A stretch of DNA of 64,000 bases from Gallaecimonas sp. GXIMD4217 (GCF_038087665.1 NZ_CP149925.1:2728870-2792869); one strand, 5' to 3'. Shown: positions 7,901 through 16,574, numbered from the stretch's first letter. Translations and numbers: made by a program. The notes: a model not told the origin generated them from the sequence alone.

Positions 7901-10772
7901 GGTTGTCCACATCGGTGGCGGTAAGCTCACCACCGGTAGTGAGGGTGACGTCTTCCTCAACGGCGCCGGCATCGCTGGAAATGACCGGCAGATCGTCACT
8001 GCCTTCGATGGTAACGGTAACGACTGTGGTGGAGCCATCGTTCAGAGTAACGGTGAACTCGCGCACCACCTCTTCACCCTCGGCCAGGGCCTGCACGGCC
8101 TCGGCGTCATTATCCAGCACAAAGCTCCAGACGCCGTTTTCATCGACGCTAAAGGTGCCGTACTCGTTGCTCTGCTCGCCGGCCACAAAGGCCAGTTCCG
8201 GGTTGTCGACGTCGGTGGCGGTCAGCTCACCACCGGTAGTGAGGGTGACGTCTTCCTGGACGGCGCCGGCGTCGCTGGAAATGACAGGGGCGTCGTCACT
8301 GCCGGTGATGGTGACGGTAACGATGGTGGTGGAGCCGTCGCTCAGGGTAACGGTGAACTCGCGCACCACCTCTTCACCCTCGGCCAGGGCCTGCACGGCC
8401 TCGGCGTCATTATCCAGCACAAAGCTCCAGACGCCGTTTTCATCGACGCTAAAGGTGCCGTACTCGTTGCTCTGCTCGCCGGCCACAAAGGCCAGTTCCG
8501 GGTTGTCGACGTCGGTGGCGGTCAGCTCACCACCGGTAGTGAGGGTGACGTCTTCCTGGACGGCGCCGGCATCGCTGGAGATCACAGGCGCATCGTCGCT
8601 GCCTTCGATGGTGACGGTAACGACGGTGGTGGAGCCATCGGTGAGGGTGACGGTGAACTCGCGCACCACCTCTTCACCCTCGGCCAGGGCCTGCACCGCT
8701 TCGGCGTCGTTATCCAGCACGAAGGACCAGACGCCGTTCTCATCGACGGTGAAGGTGCCGTATTCGTTGGCTTGCTCGCCGACCACAAAGGCCAGTTCCG
8801 GGTTGTCGACGTCGGTGGCGGTCAGCTCACCACCGGTAGTGAGGGTGACGTCTTCCTGGACGGCGCCGGCATCGCTGGAGATCACAGGCGCATCGTCGCT
8901 GCCTTCGATGGTGACGGTAACGACGGTGGTGGAGCCATCGGTGAGGGTGACGGTGAACTCGCGCACCACCTCTTCACCCTCGGCCAGGGCCTGCACCGCT
9001 TCGGCGTCGTTATCCAGCACGAAGGACCAGACGCCGTTCTCATCGACGGTGAAGGTGCCGTATTCGTTGGCTTGCTCGCCGACCACAAAGGCCAGATCCG
9101 GGTTGTCGACGTCGGTGGCGGTAAGCTCACCGCCTGTGCTCAGGGTGACGTCTTCCTCAACGGCGCCGGCGCCGTTGCTGATCACCGGCAGATCGTCGCT
9201 GCCTTCGATGGTAACGGTAACAACGGTGGTGGAGCCGTCGGTGAGGGTGACGGTGAACTCGCGCACCACCTCTTCGCCGTCGGCCAGGGCCTGCACGGCC
9301 TCGGCGTCGTTATCCAGCACGAAGGACCAGACGCCGTTTTCGTCGACGGTGAAGGTGCCGTATTCGTTGCTTTGCTCGCCGGCCACAAAGGCCAGATCCG
9401 GGTTGTCCACATCGGTGGCGGTAAGCTCACCGCCGGTAGTGAGGGTGACGTCTTCCTGGACGGCGCCGGCATCGCTGGAGATCACCGGCAGATCGTCGGA
9501 GCCGGTGATGGTGACGGTAACGATAGTGGTGGAGCCATCGGTGAGGGTGACGGTGAACTCGCGCACCACCTCTTCGCCCTCGGCCAGGGCCTGCACCGCC
9601 TCGGCGTCGTTATCCAGCACAAAGCTCCACTCACCAGCGGCGTTGACGGTGAAGGTGCCGTATTCGTTGCTTTGCTCGCCGGCCACAAAGGCCAGATCCG
9701 GGTTGTCCACATCGGTGGCGGTAAGCTCACCGCCGGTAGTGAGGGTGACGTCTTCCTGGACGGCGCCGGCATCGCTGGAGATCACCGGCAGATCGTCGGA
9801 GCCGGTGATGGTGACGGTAACGATAGTGGTGGAGCCATCGGTGAGGGTGACGGTGAACTCGCGCACCACCTCTTCGCCCTCGGCCAGGGCCTGCACCGCC
9901 TCGGCGTCGTTATCCAGCACAAAGCTCCACTCACCAGCGGCGTTGACGGTGAAGGTGCCGTATTCGTTGGCCTGGGAGCCTGCCACAAAGGCCAGATCCG
10001 GGTTGTCCACATCGGTGGCGGTAAGCTCACCGCCTGTGCTCAGGGTGACGTCTTCCTCAACGGCGCCAGCGTCGCTGGAAATGACCGGCAGATCGTCGCT
10101 GCCTTCGATGGTAACGGTCACGACAGTAGTGGAGCCGTCGGTGAGGGTGACGGTGAACTCGCGCACCACCTCTTCGCCGTCGGCCAGGGCCTGCACCGCC
10201 TCGGCGTCGTTATCCAGCACAAAGCTCCACTCACCAGCTGCGTTGACGGTGAAGGTGCCGAACTCGTTGCTTTGCTCGCCGGCCACAAAGGCCAGTTCCA
10301 GGTTGTCCTCATCGCTGGCGGCTATGGTGCCACCGGTGACGAGTTGAAGATCTTCGACAACGTTACCGATCCCATTACCGATGACGGGCTCGGCATCGGT
10401 CACGTCCAGGTTGGCAACGGTCACCGCGTCAGCGCTTGTTGGAGGATTCAGGGCGGAGTCGTAACCGGCGCTGGCCAGGGTTTCGGCGCCACTGCGGGAC
10501 AGGCTGACAAAGTCGCCGCCCTCATTGCCTTGGGGGGCGGTGCTACCTGCTTCGGGGGCCGGCAATTCGGCAGTGGGGTCGTCGCCCGAAATGATGGCAC
10601 TTTGGATCTGCTCCAGCTCGCTCAGAGCAGCCAGGCCGTCCTGGCTCTCGGCCTGTTCAGGGAAAGCCTGGGCCCCGCTCTCAAGGGGTGCGCCGCCCAG
10701 AGACTCCTTGCCGGCACCTGCAACCGCATCAGAGTCCAGCTTCCTGCTGATTTGTTGTTCCTTCTGTTCCAT
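1962..10772 (-). CDS. Giant VCBS-repeat, vWA-domain adhesin, type I-secreted, LapA-like
   Basis: Predicted surface adhesin of 2936 residues, very acidic. Residues 52-108 resemble the end of the LapA retention module (IQSAIISGDDPTAELPAPEAG, then NEGG-FVSL and AGYDS). The preceding beta-module of LapA is absent, and the position of the LapG-cleaved TAAG motif reads PEAG. Residues about 129-1929 are 18 VCBS-type repeats of 100 residues. Residues about 1930-2535 include two diverged T1SS-143-like units (the first near 1935-2070). A von Willebrand A domain with MIDAS motif DTSGS at 2548-2552 spans about 2540-2720. The last ~90 residues should hold the secretion signal; no RTX GGxGxD nonapeptides are visible. 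The ATG is preceded by GGGGATAAG. The secretion ATPase gene follows 9 nt downstream. The ligand is unknown. Confidence 0.9.
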   Translation of the reverse strand: MEQKEQQISRKLDSDAVAGAGKESLGGAPLESGAQAFPEQAESQDGLAALSELEQIQSAIISGDDPTAELPAPEAGSTAPQGNEGGDFVSLSRSGAETLASAGYDSALNPPTSADAVTVANLDVTDAEPVIGNGIGNVVEDLQLVTGGTIAASDEDNLELAFVAGEQSNEFGTFTVNAAGEWSFVLDNDAEAVQALADGEEVVREFTVTLTDGSTTVVTVTIEGSDDLPVISSDAGAVEEDVTLSTGGELTATDVDNPDLAFVAGSQANEYGTFTVNAAGEWSFVLDNDAEAVQALAEGEEVVREFTVTLTDGSTTIVTVTITGSDDLPVISSDAGAVQEDVTLTTGGELTATDVDNPDLAFVAGEQSNEYGTFTVNAAGEWSFVLDNDAEAVQALAEGEEVVREFTVTLTDGSTTIVTVTITGSDDLPVISSDAGAVQEDVTLTTGGELTATDVDNPDLAFVAGEQSNEYGTFTVDENGVWSFVLDNDAEAVQALADGEEVVREFTVTLTDGSTTVVTVTIEGSDDLPVISNGAGAVEEDVTLSTGGELTATDVDNPDLAFVVGEQANEYGTFTVDENGVWSFVLDNDAEAVQALAEGEEVVREFTVTLTDGSTTVVTVTIEGSDDAPVISSDAGAVQEDVTLTTGGELTATDVDNPELAFVVGEQANEYGTFTVDENGVWSFVLDNDAEAVQALAEGEEVVREFTVTLTDGSTTVVTVTIEGSDDAPVISSDAGAVQEDVTLTTGGELTATDVDNPELAFVAGEQSNEYGTFSVDENGVWSFVLDNDAEAVQALAEGEEVVREFTVTLSDGSTTIVTVTITGSDDAPVISSDAGAVQEDVTLTTGGELTATDVDNPELAFVAGEQSNEYGTFSVDENGVWSFVLDNDAEAVQALAEGEEVVREFTVTLNDGSTTVVTVTIEGSDDLPVISSDAGAVEEDVTLTTGGELTATDVDNPELAFVAGEQSNEYGTFTVDENGVWSFVLDNDAEAVQALAEGEEVVREFTVTLTDGSTTVVTVTIEGSDDLPVISSDAGAVQEDVTLTTGGELTATDVDNPDLAFVAGEQANEYGTFSVDENGVWSFVLDNDAEAVQALAEGEEVVREFTVTLSDGSTTIVTVTIEGSDDLPVISSDAGAVEEDVTLSTGGELTATDVDNPDLAFVAGEQSNEYGTFTVDENGVWSFVLDNDAEAVQALAEGEEVVREFTVTLNDGSTTVVTVTITGSDDAPVISSDAGAVEEDVTLTTGGELTATDVDNPDLAFVAGEQANEYGTFTVDENGVWSFVLDNDAEAVQALAEGEEVVREFTVTLNDGSTTVVTVTISGSDDLPVISSDAGAVEEDVTLSTGGELTATDVDNPDLAFVAGEQTNEYGTFTVDENGVWSFALDNDAEAVQALAEGEEVVREFTVTLTDGSTTVVTVTIEGSDDLPVISSDAGAVEEDVTLTTGGELTATDVDNPELAFVAGEQSNEYGTFTVDENGVWSFVLDNDAEAVQALAEGEEVVREFTVTLTDGSTTVVTVTIEGSDDLPVISSDAGAVQEDVTLTTGGELTATDVDNPDLAFVAGEQSNEYGTFTVDENGVWSFVLDNDAEAVQALAEGEEVVREFTVTLTDGSTTIVIVTITGSDDLPVISNDAGAVQEDVTLSTGGELTATDVDNPDLAFVAGEQSNEYGTFSVDENGVWSFVLDNDAEAVQALAEGEEVVREFTVTLNDGSTTVVTVTISGSDDLPVISSDAGAVEEDVTLSTGGELTATDVDNPDLAFVAGEQSNEYGTFSVDENGVWSFVLDNDAEAVQALAEGEEVVREFTVTLTDGSTTVVTVTIEGSDDLPVISSDAGAVQEDVTLTTGGELTATDVDNPDLAFVAGEQSNEYGTFTVDENGVWSFVLDNDAEAVQALAEGEEVVREFTVTLTDGSTTVVTVTITGSGELTGGDAVILNLDEAQTRDGSTGSEVATLAFTAGGEAITGFAFGDTSGIQIQGLNGQLTWTQDGDGNLIGSLNGTDLIKLSLAGGAIAAGDAGSVAVTAQLLDNLPHDASVDNLTISGIKVVASEADGDSAEGTVTVHVADDQVVADAQDLQGSNAPGTYTGTLDTQGADDNYSADLSGNVSGWNGTDVTFADSGETSGGLTIYYHVDPANPGVLIAYTNSSENPGPYTGNGNQSVVFELTADPNSDSYQLNMVGTIDVVVERTIAQLGDGPNSPVQERYVDDQGNVTDAPNDNLVFTLHGRDSSGSLKVNGKNGGYGVDNPIVGGQHNADEVLTIDFQQDVASAAIYMTTTGNGTASCHYKAYGTRADGSFGLLGEGDIQNGDVIGDIGAISYIELTSNSKEGFSFTGTSLGVIESIAGDVQLNFDVAVTDSDGDTSSDSFVVDLQASEPVAPEALSSLVSLGVDEAILYRSGSEQDLDTLSFKAGSEAINAFAFGDTDAIQVAGTNASVHWQLNDQGELVGTLQGREAIKLSLDWDDIAAGSEGEVQVKAELLDAFPHNIDVNELSISGIKVVAADRTGATAESEVEVTVIDDVRAQANDDTGNVLNVQMPAINLAIALDTSGSMEGRRLADAKAAVKAMLASYAELGTQVTVAFYEFWEGPSYKGEFSFSASSDGDYIELLEVIDALYSGGGTSYSVLDAMDAWLSAQDASDAITKAYFISDGNPGSDHGTELDQYLANWSAFLAEHPEVAAHAIGIGNGISDTYLDQIDSSGDAIMLADSGDLSQTLQDLVPQVAVEGNVLANDDLGADGADHISQVGYGDQSFKVLANGNLVISGQGDASGSYDADSQQLTIVTGHGTLSLFLGGEQLGEFRYVSNGDSVVTEDVQEVFQYQLVDGDGDASSANLVVTLTSGGDDANWFPSSFAGVDLAQQSSAPAPEAMLSEDNELELLLPSSPVPSALGSEAQGGGGSELTDGIELLVAPQSGAGAPGAMDLAMLVPQDEHII
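4991..10391 (-). repeat. 18 tandem 300-bp VCBS repeat units inside the adhesin gene
   Basis: The period is exactly 300 bp, with equivalent bases recurring every five 60-base lines from about 5000 to 10390. Each unit encodes 100 residues containing GTFTV, WSFVLDNDAEAVQAL, EGEEVVREFTVTL and GSDDLPVIS. The three N-terminal units have NAAGEW where the rest have DENGVW. Some units are nearly identical at the DNA level: 8581-8795 matches 8881-9095, and 6124-6536 matches 7624-8036 perfectly over 413 bp. This points to recent duplication or gene conversion. Confidence 0.97.
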
Positions 10773-10879
10773 CTTCTTATCCCCAAAAAGTTGTCTAAAC
10801 GCCCCGAAACACCGACTTAACTTCCCTTGCGCGGAGCGGCTATCTTACAGATCAAAGAGTTCCCACTTTTAATGACGAC

Positions 10880-10930
10880 ATTTTACCCATGCTAGGCATC
10901 ACAAAACAACCAGAACAGGCGCATGCCTAG
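10880..10930 (-). promoter_or_regulatory. Candidate adhesin promoter with flanking inverted repeat
   Basis: Reading the minus strand, TTGTTT (10904-10909), an 18-nt spacer and TAAAAT (10880-10885) lie about 110 nt before the adhesin ATG. An 8-bp inverted repeat CTAGGCAT/ATGCCTAG (10892-10899 and 10923-10930, centres 31 bp apart) brackets the -35 and could be an operator. The 10773-11033 gap is AT-rich compared with its surroundings and holds no other gene. This is pattern-based and not proven. Confidence 0.4.
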
Positions 10931-10982
10931 AACAAAGGCGAAGATAAATAGCCAAAGGTATTAGCACTGCTTATCAGGCACA

Positions 10983-11009
10983 AAAAAACCGCCCATCCGG
11001 GCGGTTTTT
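10983..11009 (-). terminator. Rho-independent terminator of the rpsF-rplI operon
   Basis: GC stem CCGCCC/GGGCGG with A and T tracts on either side, 25 nt past the rplI stop on the minus strand. Confidence 0.9.
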
Positions 11010-11033
11010 CAAAGCATTGCGAAATTGCTTGGC

Positions 11034-11489
11034 TTACTCGCCAGCAACCACGCTCAGCTTAACTTCTACAGTCACGTCGCTGTGCAGCTGCACGGCGATG
11101 TCGAACTCACCCGTGGTGCGCAGGGCACCGTGGGGCAGCTTGACTTCGGACTTGGCAACTTCAACACCAGCAGCAGCGCTGAAGGCTTCAGCGATGTCGC
11201 GGGTACCGATGGAGCCGAACAGCTTGCCTTCGTCACCGGCTTTAGCGGCGATTTCAACAACTTCCAGGGCAGCCAGCTTCTCGGCGCGGGCCTCGGCAGC
11301 AGCCAGGACGTCGGCCAGCTTGGCTTCCAGCTCGGCGCGGCGAGCTTCGAAGTGCTCGATGTTGGCCTTGGTGGCCATGACCGCTTTGCCTTGCGGGATC
11401 AGGAAGTTACGGGCAAAACCTGCTTTTACGGTTACCTGATCACCCAGGCCACCCAGGTTGGCGATTTTATCCAGCAGAATGACGTTCAT
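11034..11489 (-). CDS. rplI: 50S ribosomal protein L9
   Basis: Large-subunit protein that binds 23S rRNA and helps hold the reading frame. The 151 residues show the L9 N-domain opening [19 protein letters not shown], a long connecting helix (about residues 42-75, [17 protein letters not shown]) and the C-terminal domain ending in [11 protein letters not shown]. Length is normal for the family. It is last in the order rpsF-priB-rpsR-rplI, 37 nt after rpsR, and a terminator follows. Recognition is secure. Confidence 0.99.
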   Translation of the reverse strand: MNVILLDKIANLGGLGDQVTVKAGFARNFLIPQGKAVMATKANIEHFEARRAELEAKLADVLAAAEARAEKLAALEVVEIAAKAGDEGKLFGSIGTRDIAEAFSAAAGVEVAKSEVKLPHGALRTTGEFDIAVQLHSDVTVEVKLSVVAGE

Positions 11490-11526
11490 CGACGATTCCT
11501 CTCAACTCATTCAGATCAGAGTGACC

Positions 11527-12074
<548 letters not shown>

Positions 12075-12079
12075 TCGGC

Positions 12080-12475
12080 TTACTCGGCTTCGGCGTCGGC
12101 TTTGGCTTCGGCTTTGGCTTCGGTTCTATCGTCGTCACGACGCTCGCGGCGCTCTTCCTTGGCCTTGGCCATGGGAGAAACTTCGGTGACGGCTTGCTTG
12201 GTGCGCATGATGGCGTAACGCAGAACGGCGTCGTTGAAGCGGAAAACAGTTTCCAGCTCGTCAACGGTGCCCTGCTCGGCTTCAACGTTCATCAGAACGT
12301 AGTGCGCTTTGTGCAGCTTGTTGATGGGATAAGCCAGTTGACGGCGACCCCAGTCTTCCAGGCGATGGATCTGACCACCAGCTTCTTTGATGGAGCCGGT
12401 GTAGCGCTCGATCATGCCAGGAACCTGCTCGCTCTGGTCCGGGTGGACCATGAAAACGATCTCGTAATGACGCAT
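12080..12475 (-). CDS. rpsF: 30S ribosomal protein S6
   Basis: Small-subunit protein binding 16S rRNA with S18. The 131 residues start [20 protein letters not shown] and include the conserved [20 protein letters not shown]. After the folded part (about residue 105) there is a charged tail, RRERRDDDR followed by a low-complexity Glu/Ala/Lys run. A tail of this kind occurs in S6 proteins, some of which receive extra glutamates from RimK. First gene of the operon, behind a good sigma-70 promoter. Confidence 0.99.
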   Translation of the reverse strand: MRHYEIVFMVHPDQSEQVPGMIERYTGSIKEAGGQIHRLEDWGRRQLAYPINKLHKAHYVLMNVEAEQGTVDELETVFRFNDAVLRYAIMRTKQAVTEVSPMAKAKEERRERRDDDRTEAKAEAKADAEAE

Positions 12476-12571
12476 TGTCGCTCCTTACGGATTGATCAGC
12501 CTCCCGTAACGGCTCAGTCAGACCGCTGTAGAGGCAAGGAACTCTTGATAATGACTGATTTAAGGGCGGGT

Positions 12572-12600
12572 ATTGTATAGAAAGCCGCCGCTGCAGACAA
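12572..12600 (-). promoter_or_regulatory. Sigma-70 promoter of rpsF-priB-rpsR-rplI
   Basis: On the minus strand TTGTCT (12595-12600), a 17-nt spacer and TACAAT (12572-12577) stand about 100 nt before the rpsF ATG, with GC-rich sequence after the -10. Spacing is optimal and both boxes are near consensus. Confidence 0.75.
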
Positions 12601-12656
12601 GCTGCGAAAGCGCGCCGACAGCAGGTAAAATGAGGGGCTTGTAGTCGGGGGCCACC

Positions 12657-13394
12657 ATGTCGAAAGTCGTCTTATTCCTGCTGTCCGCCATGCCCACATT
12701 GTGCTGGGCGCTGGTACCACCCTATTACGGCAAGACCGATGCCGAATACCGCTGGGATGCGGAAGTGGAGCTGGGCCTGGCGGCCTCCAGGGGCAACACC
12801 CGCAACGATGCCTACAACAGCAGGGTCAAGCTGGGCCTGGACACCGACCGCACCCACCAGGAGGCCACCTTTTCCTCCAACTTCGCCCGCGACAAGGACA
12901 CCACCAGCGTCGAACGTTATCGCCTGGAGTTGCAGTCCGACGCCAAGCTGTGGCCCGATCACTACCTGTTCATTCGCGGCAATCAGCTCTTCGACCGCTT
13001 CGGCACCTACCGTTCGGAAACCTCGGTGGCGGGGGGGCTGGGTACCAGCCTGATCAGCAAGCGCTTCACCTCGCTGAAGTTCGAGCTGGGCCCGGGTTAC
13101 CGTTTCCTCAACGCCGACGAAGACGATGGCCTGGAAGACAAGGAAGAAGCCATACTGCGTTCGGTGCTGAAATACGAGCGGCGCATCCATGAGCGGACCC
13201 GCTTCAACGCCTCCATCGAGCTGGAGACGGGCCGGGAGAACACCATCGGCATGCTGGATGCGTCATTCACCAACCAGCTGTTTGGCGATCTGGCGCTGAA
13301 ATTCGGGGTGAACTACCGCTACACGGCGGAAGTAGACGAGGACAAGGCCAACTCCGACACCCTGTCCTCGCTGAACCTGCTCTACACCTTCTGA
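12657..13394 (+). CDS. DUF481 family outer-membrane protein
   Basis: A secreted beta-barrel-like protein of 245 residues whose role is not established in the family. A signal peptide (residues 1-19, [19 protein letters not shown]) is followed by alternating strands typical of DUF481/YdiY proteins: [17 protein letters not shown] near residue 33, LELGPGYRF-type strands mid-protein, and a final LNLLYTF ending in Phe as outer-membrane barrels do. GGGGG lies 6 nt before the ATG. It is divergent from rpsF and its stop overlaps the 3' end of rlmB by 13 bp. Confidence 0.85.
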   Translation: MSKVVLFLLSAMPTLCWALVPPYYGKTDAEYRWDAEVELGLAASRGNTRNDAYNSRVKLGLDTDRTHQEATFSSNFARDKDTTSVERYRLELQSDAKLWPDHYLFIRGNQLFDRFGTYRSETSVAGGLGTSLISKRFTSLKFELGPGYRFLNADEDDGLEDKEEAILRSVLKYERRIHERTRFNASIELETGRENTIGMLDASFTNQLFGDLALKFGVNYRYTAEVDEDKANSDTLSSLNLLYTF

Positions 13395-14122
13395 CGCTGG
13401 CGCACCACTTCGAACAGGCAGACGCCGGTGGCCACCGAAACGTTGAGGCTGGAGACCAGGCCGGCCATGGGAATGGCCAGCAGCTCGTCGCAGTGTTCAC
13501 GGGTCAGGCGACGCATGCCCTTGCCTTCGGCGCCCATCACCAGGGCCATGGGGCCGGTCAGCTTGGCATTGAACAGCTGGGTATCGGTTTCACCTGCGGT
13601 ACCGACGATCCAGACTCCCATCTCCTGAAGCTGGCGCAGGGTCCGGGCCAGGTTGGTCACTTCCACCAGCGGCACAGAGTCGGCGGCGCCGCAGGCCACC
13701 TTGCGTGCGGTGGCATTGAGCGGCGCGGAATTGTTCTTGGGCACGATGACGGCATGCACGCCGGCGGCATCGGCGGTACGCAGGCAGGCCCCCAGGTTGT
13801 GGGGATCGGTCACGCCGTCCAGCACCAGCAGCAGGGGCTGATCCACGGCCTCCAGCAGGTCCGGTAGCCGCTGTTCGGGCAATGCCTTGGCGGCCTTCAC
13901 CTCGGCCATGATGCCTTGGTGGGACGCGCCCTTGCTCTTGTCGTCCAGGGTCTTGCGGGGCACCCACTGTACCTTCAGCCCCAGGTTCTGGGCCTGGTCG
14001 ATGACGGCATTGAGGCGCTTGTCGCTGCGTTCCCTGGCCGCCCACAGCTGGGTGATCTTCTCCGGATGGCGTTGCAGGGCGCCATCCACGGCATGGATAC
14101 CGAAAATCCAGTCCTGGCTCAT
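13382..14122 (-). CDS. rlmB: 23S rRNA (guanosine-2251-2'-O)-methyltransferase RlmB
   Basis: SPOUT-class enzyme that methylates G2251 in the P loop of 23S rRNA using S-adenosylmethionine. 246 residues: an N-terminal substrate-binding domain ([18 protein letters not shown]) and a C-terminal SpoU domain with [20 protein letters not shown] near residue 100 and [19 protein letters not shown] near 195, the knot motifs. Length matches the E. coli protein. It lies 3 nt after rnr, the usual rnr-rlmB pair. Its stop overlaps the convergent DUF481 gene. Confidence 0.97.
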   Translation of the reverse strand: MSQDWIFGIHAVDGALQRHPEKITQLWAARERSDKRLNAVIDQAQNLGLKVQWVPRKTLDDKSKGASHQGIMAEVKAAKALPEQRLPDLLEAVDQPLLLVLDGVTDPHNLGACLRTADAAGVHAVIVPKNNSAPLNATARKVACGAADSVPLVEVTNLARTLRQLQEMGVWIVGTAGETDTQLFNAKLTGPMALVMGAEGKGMRRLTREHCDELLAIPMAGLVSSLNVSVATGVCLFEVVRQRQKV

Positions 14123-14125
14123 CTG

Positions 14126-16504
14126 TTACCTCTTGTTGCGATCTTTGCCGCTGCGGGACTTTTTCTTCTTGCCCTTGCGGCCGGCCAGCACATCGGCGAC
14201 GGCACTCTCGGCATCGCCTTTCTTGTGGCCCTTGGCGGGGGCGGATTTTCCCTTACCCTGCTTGAGCTTGTCACGCACCGTTTTGCCCTTGCCGCGGCGC
14301 CTGTCTTCCTTGGCGCCGGCCAGCAGCAGCTCGATCTGCCGTGACTCCAGCTTCACAGAGGCCACCTGCACGGCCACCTCGTCACCCAGGTGGTAACGAC
14401 GGCCGCTGCGTTCACCGATGAGCGCCTGGTGGATGGGATCGAACTGGTAGTAGTCGTTTTCCAGGCTGGAAATGTGGACCAGGCCTTCGATATTGAGATC
14501 GTTGAGGCGCACGAACATGCCGAAATTGGTGACGCTGGAGATGACCCCGGTGAGGGTGTCCCCGACATGGTCGCGCATGTACTCGCACTTGAGCCAGTCC
14601 GCCACGTCACGGGTGGCCTCGTCGGCCCGGCGCTCGGTCATGGAGCACTGCTCGCCCATGAAGTTCATGCGCTCGGCGTCGTAGAGGTAGCCTCCCCCGC
14701 CCTGCAGGGTCGCGGGATCTTCAACACCCTGCTGCTTGAGCAGTACCGCCTTGATGGCCCGGTGCAGGATCAGGTCCGGATAACGACGGATGGGCGAGGT
14801 GAAGTGGGCATAGGCCTTCAGGGCCAGGCCGAAGTGGCCGCTGCAGTCCGGCTCGTACACCGCCTGGCGCATGGTGCGCAGCAGCATGGTGGAAATGAGG
14901 CCGGCATCGGGGCGTTCGCCGATGTGGGACAACAGGTTGCTGAAGTCCTTGGGCGAGGGCTCCAGACCACCGCTCAGTTGCAGGCCAAGCTCGCCCAGGA
15001 ACTGGTGGAACTGGGTGATCTTCTCTTCGCCCGGCCTGTCGTGGACCCGGTACAGGTTGGGGGCCTTGTGCTTGCTGACGAAACGGGCCGCCGCCACGTT
15101 GGCGAGGATCATGCACTCCTCGATGAGCATATGGGCTTCGTTGCGCACCAGGGGCACTATCTTCTCGATCTTGCGCTGCTCATTGAAGATGAACTGGGTC
15201 TCTTCGGTCTCGAACTCGATGGCGCCACGCACCCGGCGGTTCTTCTTGAGGGCCTGGTAGAGGCCGTACAGGTCCTCCAGGTGGCCGACCAGGGGGGCGT
15301 ATTCCTCGCGCAGGGCCTTGTCGCCCTGGAGGATGGCAAACACCTTGTTGTAGGTCAGGCGTGCCTTGGAGTGCATCACCGCCGGGTAGAACTGGTAGCC
15401 GGACAGCTTGCCGCTTTCCGAAACCGTCATCTCGCAGACCATGCACAGGCGATCCACCTTGGGATTCAGGGAGCACAGGCCGTTGGAGAGGATCTCCGGC
15501 AGCATGGGGATGACCTGGGACGGGAAATAGACGGAGTTGCCCCTGTTATAGGCCTCCCTGTCCAGGGGAGTGCCGGTGCGCACATAGTGGGATACGTCGG
15601 CAATGGCCACCCACAGCCGCCAGCCCCCGGACGCTTTGGCCTCGGCATAGACGGCGTCGTCGAAGTCACGGGCGTCTTCGCCGTCTATGGTCACCAGGGG
15701 CAGATGGCGCAGATCCACCCGGCCCTGCTTGTCGGCTTCGGAAACCTCTTCGGACATGCCCTTGATCTGCTGCAGCACCTTGTCCGGCCAGACATGGGGC
15801 AGGTCGTGGCTGCGCAGGGCGATTTCGATCTCCATGCCCGGATCCATGTGTTCACCGAGCACTTCCTTGATGCGGCCGACCGCATTGAAGCGGGCCGTGG
15901 GTCTTTGGGTGATTTCCAGCACCACCACCTGGCCATGACGGGCACCGCCCCTGTCCTCTTCCGGCACCACTATGTCCTGGGCGATGCGGCTTTCGTCCGG
16001 CACCACATAGCCGACGGCGCCGTCCCGGTAGTAGCGGCCCACCAGCTCGGGCGAGCGTGGCTCCAGTACCCGCACCACCCTGCCTTCGGTGCGACCGCGC
16101 CTGTCGGTGCCGGTGGGCTGAACCAGCACCACGTCGCCGTGCAGGACCTTATGCATCTCCTTGTTGCCCAGGAAGATGTCGTCGCCGGCGGCGACCTTGA
16201 CGAAGCCGAAGCCGTCCCTGTGGCCGATGACGGTGCCACGGATCAGGTTGATCTGGTCGCAAAGGGCATAGGCCTTCTGGCGGGTAAAGACCAGCTGGCC
16301 ATCGCGCTCCATGGCACGCAGGCGGCGGCGCAGCCCCTCCTGGCGATCTTCGTCATCCAGCTTGAGGTGCTTGATCATTGCCTGGAGGGACTGGGGTTTC
16401 CCGAGCCGCTTCAGCTCTGCCATGATGGCTTCACGGGAAGGGATGGGGTTGTCGTAACGCTCGGCTTCGCGCTCGGCGAAAGGATCCTTGATAGCTTTGG
16501 CCAT
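14126..16504 (-). CDS. rnr: Ribonuclease R
   Basis: Processive 3'-5' exoribonuclease that degrades structured RNA and works in rRNA/tmRNA quality control. 792 residues, normal for the family: an N-terminal helix-turn-helix-like region (20-85), two cold-shock domains (about 85-250), the RNB catalytic domain beginning at IDGEDARDFDDAVY (about 273) with its metal-binding aspartates, an S1 domain near 640-725 (GVISSVTNFGMFVRLNDLN) and a Lys/Arg-rich tail. It follows motX at 70 nt; a TATAAT at 16533-16538 could be its -10. It is followed directly by rlmB. Confidence 0.98.
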   Translation of the reverse strand: MAKAIKDPFAEREAERYDNPIPSREAIMAELKRLGKPQSLQAMIKHLKLDDEDRQEGLRRRLRAMERDGQLVFTRQKAYALCDQINLIRGTVIGHRDGFGFVKVAAGDDIFLGNKEMHKVLHGDVVLVQPTGTDRRGRTEGRVVRVLEPRSPELVGRYYRDGAVGYVVPDESRIAQDIVVPEEDRGGARHGQVVVLEITQRPTARFNAVGRIKEVLGEHMDPGMEIEIALRSHDLPHVWPDKVLQQIKGMSEEVSEADKQGRVDLRHLPLVTIDGEDARDFDDAVYAEAKASGGWRLWVAIADVSHYVRTGTPLDREAYNRGNSVYFPSQVIPMLPEILSNGLCSLNPKVDRLCMVCEMTVSESGKLSGYQFYPAVMHSKARLTYNKVFAILQGDKALREEYAPLVGHLEDLYGLYQALKKNRRVRGAIEFETEETQFIFNEQRKIEKIVPLVRNEAHMLIEECMILANVAAARFVSKHKAPNLYRVHDRPGEEKITQFHQFLGELGLQLSGGLEPSPKDFSNLLSHIGERPDAGLISTMLLRTMRQAVYEPDCSGHFGLALKAYAHFTSPIRRYPDLILHRAIKAVLLKQQGVEDPATLQGGGGYLYDAERMNFMGEQCSMTERRADEATRDVADWLKCEYMRDHVGDTLTGVISSVTNFGMFVRLNDLNIEGLVHISSLENDYYQFDPIHQALIGERSGRRYHLGDEVAVQVASVKLESRQIELLLAGAKEDRRRGKGKTVRDKLKQGKGKSAPAKGHKKGDAESAVADVLAGRKGKKKKSRSGKDRNKR

Positions 16505-16574
16505 GGTGCCTGTTGGTGGCGAATTTGCCTTTATTATACGCAGCCCAGGGCCTCAGTTTCGATGGAAAACTGTA

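Noticed and set aside
4991-10391. Direct repeats considered as a CRISPR array.
   Set aside because: Units are 300 bp, coding, without short conserved repeats separated by unique spacers.
4377-10820. A 2147-residue open frame on the plus strand, and an 888-residue one at 7681-10347, opposite the adhesin repeats.
   Set aside because: They mirror the 300-bp repeat of the real minus-strand gene; any frame free of stops in one unit stays open in all. No ribosome site, no family features, and the minus strand has clear domains and an operon partner.
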